Origin: UBA8886 sp002731655 | GTDB taxonomy: Archaea; Thermoplasmatota; Poseidoniia; MGIII; CG-Epi1 | Assembly: GCA_030754655.1 (NCBI GenBank) | Contig: JASLZX010000032.1 | Span: 1 to 5,468 of the forward strand | Reading direction: 5' to 3' | Length of the DNA stretch: 5,468 bases | In this document: positions 1 to 4,862 of the stretch, one piece after another | Position numbering within the stretch: the stretch's first letter is position 1 | Layout: every line of letters starts with the position of its first letter | Notes under the pieces: model-generated | The model's input: the letters and a program-made list of their open reading frames with translations, nothing else | What the model was told of the DNA's origin: nothing | Database searches by the model: none | Made by a program: the position numbers and the translations under genes

Positions 1-66
1 TGGCGTGCCGAGGATTATCACCAGAACTATTTCCAGAATAATCCTAACGCCGCCTGCCACATCTGA
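1..66 (+). CDS. msrA: Peptide methionine sulfoxide reductase MsrA, C-terminal end (5' part outside window)
   Basis: Frame 1 from the first base reads 21 residues and then TGA at 64-66. The residues WRAEDYHQNYFQNNPN match the conserved MsrA C-terminal segment (AEdYHQ-Y--xNPn). MsrA reduces the S epimer of methionine sulfoxide in proteins and free methionine, using an N-terminal GCFW cysteine that lies outside the window. The protein ends in AACHI straight after the NPN motif, so it lacks the longer tail (a YC followed by an -APK-KFRK- stretch) of many bacterial MsrAs. It could be a naturally short form or clipped at the end; the one cysteine here (codon 55-57) might be a resolving cysteine, which is inference. 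It lies 42 bases upstream of the P5C dehydrogenase on the same strand. The identification rests on a short but distinctive motif. Confidence 0.72.
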   Translation, partial: WRAEDYHQNYFQNNPNAACHI

Positions 67-71
67 GACTG

Positions 72-86
72 CAAAACACTATTCAT
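72..86 (+). promoter_or_regulatory. Possible archaeal-type TATA/BRE upstream of the P5C dehydrogenase
   Basis: The only AT-rich patch in the 42-base gap after msrA is AAAACACTATTCAT (72-86 region). ATTCAT lies 23-28 bases before the ATG at 109. No Shine-Dalgarno sequence precedes that ATG. An A-rich stretch followed by a TATA-like hexamer near -25 would suit a leaderless archaeal transcript starting at or next to the ATG. This is the weakest of the four such sites in the window, because it lacks the TTAAT core the others share. Confidence 0.3.
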
Positions 87-108
87 AGGCTCCCACTGGG
101 ACCGACGC

Positions 109-1731
109 ATGAGTGGTCATCCGGCCAACGAACCGATACTCGACTACGCCCCCGGCAGCGACGAGCGTGCGGCGCTGCAGGCGGAGCTGGAGCGACAGCT
201 GGCGACGGTGGTCGAGGTGCCGTGCATCGTCGACGGCGAAGCGGTCTTCACGGGGAACACAGTCGCGCAGGTTGTCCCGCACGACCACGGCCACGTGCTG
301 GCGCGGGTGCACCTGGCTGGCAAGGCCGAAATCGAGCGCGCCTGCACGGCGGCGGTCGTGGCGCAGGGGGACTGGATTGCGCTCGGGCTCGAGGCGCGCG
401 CGGCGATTTTCGAGCGCTGCGCCGACCTGCTCGCGGGCGACTGGCGCTACCGCGTCAACGCCGCGACGATACTGAACCAGTCGAAAACGGTGTTCCAGGC
501 CGAAGTTGACGCAGCGTGCGAGCTCATCGATTTCTGGCGCTTCAACGCCCACTACGCACGCGAATTCCACGACCATCTCCAGCCGCTCGTTTCCCCGGAA
601 GGGGTCGAGAACAGCACCGAAATCCGCCCGCTGGAAGGCTTCGTGCTGGCAATCACGCCGTTCAACTTCACCAGCATCGCCGGCAACCTGCCGAGCGCGC
701 CAGCACTCGTGGGCTGCACCGCAATCTGGAAGCCGAGCCGCAACTGCTACTACTCCAACTACGTCCTGATGCAGCTGATGCTAGAGGCTGGGCTACCAGC
801 GGGAGTTATCAACTTCCTGCCCGGGTCGGGAGCCGAAATCTCCGACGTGGCGCTCGCGAATCCCGACTTCGCAGGGCTGCACTTCACCGGCTCAACGCCC
901 ACGTTCCAGGGTTTGTGGCAGCGCATCGCCGATGCACTGCCAGGATTGCGCAGCTACCCCCGTATCGTCGGCGAGACCGGCGGCAAGGATTTTGTTGTGG
1001 CGCACCCCGAGTGCGACGAGCGGGGGCTGCTCGTGGCGCTGCTACGGGGTGCGTTCGAATACCAGGGGCAGAAGTGCAGCGCGGCGAGCCGCGCCTACAT
1101 CCCAAAGTCGGTCTGGGACCGCATGGGCAACGCGCTGTGCGCTGAGGTCGCGAAAATCACGATGGGCGACGCGTGCGACTTCACCAACTTCATGACCGCC
1201 GTGATTGACCAGCGCGCCTTCGACAAGATTACCGGCTACATCGAACGCGCGAAAGCGAGCGATACCTGCGAGGTCGTCGTCGGTGGCGGCAGCGATGACT
1301 CGGAGGGCTGGTTTATCGAGCCAACCATCATTGTCACCAGCGATGCGAAGGCGGAATCGATGGTCGAGGAAATCTTCGGTCCGGTACTAACCGTCTACGT
1401 CTATGAAGACGACGACTTCGACAACGTGCTGGAGCTCTGCGACGAGTCGAGCCCCTACGCGCTGACCGGCGCGATATTTGCGACCCATGAGGCGGACATC
1501 CAGAAGGCGTTCAACGCGCTGCGCTTCACCGCCGGAAACTTCTACATCAACGACAAGCCGACCGGGGCCGTCGTCGCCCAGCAGCCGTTCGGCGGCGCGC
1601 GGGCGTCGGGAACGAACGACAAGGCGGGCGGCCCGCTCAACCTGCTGCGCTGGATTTCGCCGCGCAGCATCAAGCGCACGCTCGACATCCCGCAGGAGTG
1701 GGGCTACCCCTTCCTGGCTCCCGACGACTAG
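109..1731 (+). CDS. 1-pyrroline-5-carboxylate dehydrogenase (L-glutamate gamma-semialdehyde dehydrogenase), ALDH4 type
   Basis: A 540-residue cytosolic NAD+-dependent aldehyde dehydrogenase that oxidises L-glutamate 5-semialdehyde (from P5C) to glutamate, the second step of proline catabolism and also of the ornithine/arginine route. The length and N-terminal region (NEPILDYAPGSDERAALQ, residues 7-24) fit the long group-1/ALDH4A1-like P5CDH, supporting the ATG at 109. Visible motifs: TPFNFTSI with the oxyanion Asn186; WKPSRN with Lys208 of the NAD site; FTGSTPTF (259-266); VGETGGKD with Glu289 in the general-base position; QGQKCSAASR with catalytic Cys323; EEIFGPVL (420-427); and the P5CDH-specific FYINDKPTGAVVAQQPFGG (478-496), which recognises the substrate's amino-acid end. 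All expected residues are intact. There is no proline dehydrogenase domain or gene in view, so P5C must come from elsewhere. The LysE-like gene follows after 10 bases, probably co-transcribed. Equivalent names are pruA, putA C-terminal or rocA. Confidence 0.95.
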   Translation: MSGHPANEPILDYAPGSDERAALQAELERQLATVVEVPCIVDGEAVFTGNTVAQVVPHDHGHVLARVHLAGKAEIERACTAAVVAQGDWIALGLEARAAIFERCADLLAGDWRYRVNAATILNQSKTVFQAEVDAACELIDFWRFNAHYAREFHDHLQPLVSPEGVENSTEIRPLEGFVLAITPFNFTSIAGNLPSAPALVGCTAIWKPSRNCYYSNYVLMQLMLEAGLPAGVINFLPGSGAEISDVALANPDFAGLHFTGSTPTFQGLWQRIADALPGLRSYPRIVGETGGKDFVVAHPECDERGLLVALLRGAFEYQGQKCSAASRAYIPKSVWDRMGNALCAEVAKITMGDACDFTNFMTAVIDQRAFDKITGYIERAKASDTCEVVVGGGSDDSEGWFIEPTIIVTSDAKAESMVEEIFGPVLTVYVYEDDDFDNVLELCDESSPYALTGAIFATHEADIQKAFNALRFTAGNFYINDKPTGAVVAQQPFGGARASGTNDKAGGPLNLLRWISPRSIKRTLDIPQEWGYPFLAPDD

Positions 1732-1741
1732 GATATGAGGC

Positions 1742-2380
1742 ATGGCGGCTGAACAGATACTCACCCTCGCGGTTGTAGGGGTTACACTAGGGGTCGTGGA
1801 GGGGGTGAAACCAGGTCCGCTGCTCACGGTGGTAATCCGTGAGACACTGTCGGGCGGGTTCCGGGCAGGGGTCCGGGCAGCTGCTGCGCCCCTGTTCACC
1901 GACGGACCGATGATTGTTGCCAGCCTGCTGGCGGCAGGCTGGATTGCGACACAGCCGGCCGTGCTGTTGCTGATTTCGGTGCTGGGAGCACTGTTCCTGG
2001 TGAAGATGGGGGTCGAATGTTTCTCCATCGAGCCACCGAAAGTCGAACTTTCTGATACGTCTACATCCGGCTCGTTGCGGCGCGGCGTCCTGACCAACCT
2101 GCTCAACCCCAACGCCTACGTCTTCTGGTTCCTCATCGGCGGGCCTCTGATGGCTTCCGCCGCGGTGGAGGAGCCGCTCGCGCCAGTGGCCTACGCGCTT
2201 GCGTTCATCTTTACGCTTGTCATGGCAAAGGTCACCATCGCCTGGATGTTTGATCGGTCGCGCGGGCAGCTTTCCGTGCAGGGCTACCGCATCGCACTTG
2301 GAGTCTGTGGCATCGCCATGCTCGGGTTCGCGGCCGGCTTCGTGTATCAGGCGTACCTGCTCTACCCGCAGGTCGCCTGA
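1742..2380 (+). CDS. LysE-family amino-acid exporter (RhtB/LysE superfamily)
   Basis: A 212-residue integral membrane protein. It has the LysE-type N-terminal motif GVKPGPLLTVV (21-31) after a first hydrophobic helix, then GGFRAGVRAA (38-47), a helix at about 54-69, another at about 72-90, the conserved GVLTNLLNPNAYVFWFLIGGP (split as 115-125 and 126-135), and hydrophobic stretches at about 146-168 and 184-206. That gives six predicted TM segments, and the length is the usual 200-220. The family exports amino acids such as lysine, arginine, threonine, homoserine or cysteine; the substrate cannot be read from sequence. The start 10 bases after the P5C dehydrogenase stop suggests one operon, so a role in relieving amino-acid overload during catabolism is plausible but inferred. 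A GAGG lies one base from the ATG, too close for a normal ribosome binding site. It ends 3 bases from the convergent EamA gene. Confidence 0.9.
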   Translation: MAAEQILTLAVVGVTLGVVEGVKPGPLLTVVIRETLSGGFRAGVRAAAAPLFTDGPMIVASLLAAGWIATQPAVLLLISVLGALFLVKMGVECFSIEPPKVELSDTSTSGSLRRGVLTNLLNPNAYVFWFLIGGPLMASAAVEEPLAPVAYALAFIFTLVMAKVTIAWMFDRSRGQLSVQGYRIALGVCGIAMLGFAAGFVYQAYLLYPQVA

Positions 2381-2383
2381 CAC

Positions 2384-3298
2384 TCAGTCGACGCCTTCGG
2401 GCGGTTGCGTGTTAACCAGCCGCACGCCCACAAAGACCAGCGCAAAGCTGGCGACGTGTACCAGCCCGAACTGCTCGTTGAGCGCGGGCCACATGACTGC
2501 GGTGGCAATGCCGAAAATCGGCACCAGGTTGATGAAGCTCGCTGCACGCGGCGCGCCGATGTCGGCGACACCCATGGCGTAGAAAGCGTAGCAGACAACT
2601 GTCGAGAGCACGCCGAGGTAAGCGAGGAACGCCCACTCATCCATCGTCCAGGCGTGCTCCCACGGCTGCTCGGCCAGCATCGGCGGCAGCAGCAGCAGCG
2701 TGCCGATGAGTGACGCCCAGGTAAGCGCGCCGAGCGGTGACTGCGAGCCGCCGCGCAGGAGGTAGCCGCGCAGCGTGACGGTATAGATACTGTAGGCGGC
2801 CGCGCCGAAGAGAATCAGGCCGTTGCCGTAGAGCCGCTGCTCGAGCGGAATCTGCTCGTTGGGCGAGGCGAGGAAAATCAGCGCCACGCCGGCAAAACCG
2901 CTCGCCAGCCCGATGCTCGCGTTGCGCGTCAGCCGGTACCCCAGCAAGGGCACAGAGAGCAGCGCGACCGTTATCGGGTTCAAGGCTATAATCAGCGACG
3001 CGTCGGAGGCGGCGGTCTCGCGCATGCCGAAGATGAAGCCAATCTGGTACAGGACGACTGACGTAACGCCCATAAGCGCCAGCGGGCGCCACTCACTGCG
3101 CGGCGGGACGCGCACGCCTTCCGCGAAATGGAGCCACACGAAGAGCAGCGGCACCGCGAAACAGTAGCGCAGCGCCATCGCCGACCACGGGGGAGCAGCC
3201 AGCGCCAGCGCGCGTCCGACAGGCCACGCCGCACCCCAGATGACGGCAACCGTCAGCATCATCGCATAGGTCTTCCAGAGCGGGCGCTGTGGCTCCAT
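2384..3298 (-). CDS. EamA-domain drug/metabolite transporter (DMT superfamily, 10 TM)
   Basis: A 304-residue membrane protein with two EamA repeats, at about residues 13-144 and 160-295. The first starts MLTVAVIWGAAWPVGRAL (14-31), the usual DMT helix 1 with its W-G---V motif, and contains SDASLIIALNPITVALLS (98-115). The second contains the matching GAPRAASFINLVPIFG (248-263), where helix 9 carries the conserved small-residue/Pro pattern. Ten hydrophobic segments can be traced. Family members export or import amino acids, nucleosides or other small metabolites; nothing here fixes the substrate or direction. I chose the ATG at 3298 because the open frame continues to 3478, but the extra 60 residues are Arg/Ser-rich, lack DMT homology and lie over the upstream repeat-protein gene. 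The start is 22 bases downstream of that gene's stop, so it is the third gene of a minus-strand run, perhaps with its own promoter. No ribosome binding site is visible. Confidence 0.92.
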   Translation of the reverse strand: MEPQRPLWKTYAMMLTVAVIWGAAWPVGRALALAAPPWSAMALRYCFAVPLLFVWLHFAEGVRVPPRSEWRPLALMGVTSVVLYQIGFIFGMRETAASDASLIIALNPITVALLSVPLLGYRLTRNASIGLASGFAGVALIFLASPNEQIPLEQRLYGNGLILFGAAAYSIYTVTLRGYLLRGGSQSPLGALTWASLIGTLLLLPPMLAEQPWEHAWTMDEWAFLAYLGVLSTVVCYAFYAMGVADIGAPRAASFINLVPIFGIATAVMWPALNEQFGLVHVASFALVFVGVRLVNTQPPEGVD

Positions 3299-3319
3299 GG
3301 CGCGCCACTCTGTCGGGGG

Positions 3320-3325
3320 ATTAAC
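3320..3325 (-). promoter_or_regulatory. Possible TATA-like box for the EamA transporter gene
   Basis: On the minus strand GTTAAT, with TTAAT at -26 to -22 relative to the ATG at 3298, is built around the TAA stop codon of the upstream repeat-protein gene. Its spacing matches the sites before the transaldolase and hutH genes, and no Shine-Dalgarno sequence lies between it and the ATG. It may give the transporter independent transcription. The overlap with a stop codon means part of it could be chance. Confidence 0.33.
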
Positions 3326-4112
3326 TGCTGCCGCCCGACGGGAGCGCGTCGAAGATCGCGGCCGGCAGCGAGAGCATCGCATGGATGGGCGCGTCCAGCT
3401 CCGCCAGCGGCGAATCGCCTTGCGGGTCTTCCAGTGTCGCGTGCAGCTGGAAGTGGCCGGTCGCGTCGTAGAGCACACTGTTGTGGACGCCGAACGACAT
3501 CACCGGTGACGCGCGCTGTGCGACCGTCTCGCCGCTGCGTGTATCGCATACCCCGCCAGCGCCACCGTCGTAGATGGCGGTGCCCAAGGCAATCATAGCC
3601 AGCACCGACGCCGGTCGCTGCGCCACCGGTGCTCCCGTGAGGGTATCGCAGACGCCGTATTCGCCGAAGTCAAGCAGCGCTTCCCCGGCGGGGGTGAAGC
3701 CGTAGCACGCGCCGGGACGGCTGCCCATCTCGCGGCTGGTGCCGGTCTGCCACACACCGTAGTCGCCGCCATCATAGAGTGCCCCGGCGTGCGAGCAGAG
3801 CGCGCGTACCCAGTTGTCGCGCCAGTTAACCAGCTCGCCGTCCTGCGTGCGCCACACCTGTGCGTAGCGGCCGCCGTCATGGAGCGCGCCGTCATGCGAG
3901 CAGAGCGCGTAGATCCAGCTAGCGCGCTCCACGACGAGCGTGCCGGCGAGCGTGTCGTAAATCGCGTTCGAGTCGCCGCCGTCGTAGAGGCGGCCAGCGT
4001 GGACGCAGAGTGTGCGGACGTGGTCGTCGCGCTCGCCCACCAGCCGTGGCTCGCTGCCGGGCGCCCACGCAAAGAGCTGCGGCCCGGAGGCGACAAGCAG
4101 CCCACCGCTCAC
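3321..4112 (-). CDS. Unrecognised tandem-repeat protein, probable seven-bladed beta-propeller
   Basis: 263 residues with no family I can name. It is built of degenerate 33-39-residue repeats at about 31-65, 66-100, 101-135, 136-169, 170-202 and 203-241. The unit is roughly WVxALCSHxGALYDGGDYG followed by VxDTxTGxxVxxRxS. The C-terminal 22 residues (PIHAMLSLPAAIFDA...) look like the first half of a unit and the N-terminal 30 (...LFAWAPGSEPRLVGERDD) like the second half. Together they could close a seventh blade in the 'velcro' manner of WD40-like propellers. There is no signal peptide or membrane segment, so it is probably cytosolic and a scaffold or ligand binder; no catalytic motif is evident. 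Cysteines recur in the LCSH positions and in GVCDT. The start is GTG at 4112-4110, overlapping the transaldolase TGA by four bases (GTGA), which implies co-transcription and probably translational coupling. The next start, an internal ATG, would delete conserved repeats. Confidence 0.8.
   Translation of the reverse strand: MSGGLLVASGPQLFAWAPGSEPRLVGERDDHVRTLCVHAGRLYDGGDSNAIYDTLAGTLVVERASWIYALCSHDGALHDGGRYAQVWRTQDGELVNWRDNWVRALCSHAGALYDGGDYGVWQTGTSREMGSRPGACYGFTPAGEALLDFGEYGVCDTLTGAPVAQRPASVLAMIALGTAIYDGGAGGVCDTRSGETVAQRASPVMSFGVHNSVLYDATGHFQLHATLEDPQGDSPLAELDAPIHAMLSLPAAIFDALPSGGSS
3390..4022 (-). repeat. Six complete tandem protein-coding repeats of about 35 codons
   Basis: This stretch encodes residues 31-241 of the repeat protein: six units of 35, 35, 35, 34, 33 and 39 residues. 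The best-conserved core is L(Y/H)DGG, present in units 1, 2, 3 and 5 and degenerate in unit 4 (LLDFG) and unit 6 (LYDAT). The DNA copies have diverged, so this is an old internal duplication, not a recent satellite. Units 2 and 3 share the CSHxGAL segment most closely. Confidence 0.7.
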
Positions 4113-4753
4113 TGCTTGCGTTTTTCCCAGTCGGCGAGGAATTTCGCGAGCCCGATATCGGTCAGCGGGTGCTTCACCAGCTGGCTGAAGACGCTAAAGG
4201 GGATGGTCGCGACGTCCGCGCCCGCGAGCGCCGATTCGAGCACGTGCACCGGGTTGCGAATTGAAGCGGCCAGTATCTGCGTCCGGAAGTCGTAATTGTC
4301 GAAGATGAGGCGCATATTGTGAATCAGGTCCATCCCTACTTCGGAAATATCGTCGAGCCGTCCGATGAAGGGCGAGACGTAGCTCGCCCCCGCCTTCGCC
4401 GCCAGCAGTGCCTGGTTGGCCGAGAAGCAGAGCGTAACGTTAGTGCGGGTGCCCGCGTCTTCGAGGGTCTTGCACGCCTTGAGCCCGTCGGGCGTCAGCG
4501 GTAGCTTGATTACTGCATTCTCGCCCCAGCTCGCCAACTCCGCTGCTTCGGCTAGCATGCCGTCAGTATCGAGCGCGGTCACCTCGAGCGAGACCGGGCC
4601 ATCGACTAGCTCCAAGATTTCCCGAGCAACTTCTTCGAAGTCACGCCCACTCTTCGCCACAAGCGACGGATTGGTAGTGACGCCGTCCAGGATGCCAAGT
4701 GCCTGCGCTTCGCGGATTTCCGCCACGTCGGCGGTATCGATGAAGAACTGCAT
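4109..4753 (-). CDS. tal: Transaldolase, small TalC/FSA-type
   Basis: A 214-residue cytosolic (beta/alpha)8 class I aldolase that moves a dihydroxyacetone unit between sedoheptulose 7-phosphate and glyceraldehyde 3-phosphate in the non-oxidative pentose phosphate pathway. Motifs: MQFFIDTADVAEI with Asp6; GVTTNPSLVAKSG (24-36); VIKLPLT with Schiff-base Lys83; TLCFSANQALLAAKAGA (107-123); SYVSPFIGRLDD (124-135); and VATIPFSVF (181-189). Glu57 (SLEVTA) and Phe129 (SPFIGR) occupy positions where fructose-6-phosphate aldolase has Gln and Tyr, so true transaldolase is favoured over FSA; that rests on known family differences. The ATG at 4753 gives the canonical N terminus and length. The frame stays open to 4894, but those 47 residues are unlike the family and would overlap hutH. 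It is the first gene of a minus-strand run, overlaps the repeat-protein start by four bases and is divergent from hutH. No ribosome binding site is visible. Confidence 0.94.
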   Translation of the reverse strand: MQFFIDTADVAEIREAQALGILDGVTTNPSLVAKSGRDFEEVAREILELVDGPVSLEVTALDTDGMLAEAAELASWGENAVIKLPLTPDGLKACKTLEDAGTRTNVTLCFSANQALLAAKAGASYVSPFIGRLDDISEVGMDLIHNMRLIFDNYDFRTQILAASIRNPVHVLESALAGADVATIPFSVFSQLVKHPLTDIGLAKFLADWEKRKQ

Positions 4754-4772
4754 GCGGCCGTAGCCGGCGTTG

Positions 4773-4778
4773 ATTAAA
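4773..4778 (-). promoter_or_regulatory. Possible TATA box of the transaldolase operon
   Basis: On the minus strand the sequence is TTTAAT at -25 to -20 from the ATG at 4753, within otherwise GC-rich DNA. The bases between it and the ATG contain no Shine-Dalgarno motif. TTTAAT resembles the archaeal box A consensus, and the distance fits transcription starting at or very near the start codon (a leaderless mRNA). Confidence 0.4.
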
Positions 4779-4834
4779 GGATGCTTGGGTCGCTTCAGGG
4801 CCAGTGCAGCCTCAAAAAAACCGGCCCCAAGCGC

Positions 4835-4840
4835 CTTAAT
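4835..4840 (+). promoter_or_regulatory. Possible TATA box of hutH
   Basis: CTTAAT lies at -28 to -23 from the hutH ATG at 4863, preceded by CCCCAAGCGC and followed by GC-rich sequence with no Shine-Dalgarno motif. It shares the TTAAT core and spacing with the transaldolase and EamA upstream sites. The reading as an archaeal box A for a leaderless transcript is inference from spacing and composition. Confidence 0.4.
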
Positions 4841-4862
4841 CTGCCGATAGCTGGACGCATTC

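Larger units (their letters stand above)
4754..4862. promoter_or_regulatory. 109-base divergent intergenic region between the transaldolase and hutH genes
   Basis: This is the longest non-coding stretch in the window and must carry the start signals of both outward-facing genes. It holds a TATA-like box for each side, about 58 bases apart (4773-4778 and 4835-4840), with a run of seven A at 4814-4820 between them. I see no clear inverted repeat that would mark an operator. Shared or mutually exclusive regulation of sugar-phosphate and histidine metabolism is possible but inferred only from layout. Confidence 0.5.

Noticed and set aside
1737..1740. GAGG just before the LysE gene ATG
   Set aside because: It is separated from the ATG by a single base, too close for normal Shine-Dalgarno pairing; probably chance.
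1387..2112. Long minus-strand open frame (241 codons) across the P5CDH end and the LysE gene start
   Set aside because: It lies opposite two well-supported genes, encodes low-complexity Arg/Ser/Pro-rich sequence with no recognisable motif, and is typical of antisense frames in GC-rich DNA.
3299..3478. N-terminal extension of the EamA transporter frame to 3478
   Set aside because: The 60 extra residues are Arg/Ser-rich, lie over the end of the repeat-protein gene in another frame and have no DMT similarity. The ATG at 3298 gives a normal 304-residue transporter.
3390..4022. Direct repeats as a possible CRISPR array
   Set aside because: The repetition is at protein level, diverged in DNA, in frame throughout one open reading frame, and has no constant repeat with unique spacers.
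4814..4820. Run of seven A (T-run on the minus strand) as a terminator
   Set aside because: No gene on the minus strand ends near it and no hairpin precedes it. It lies in a divergent promoter region.
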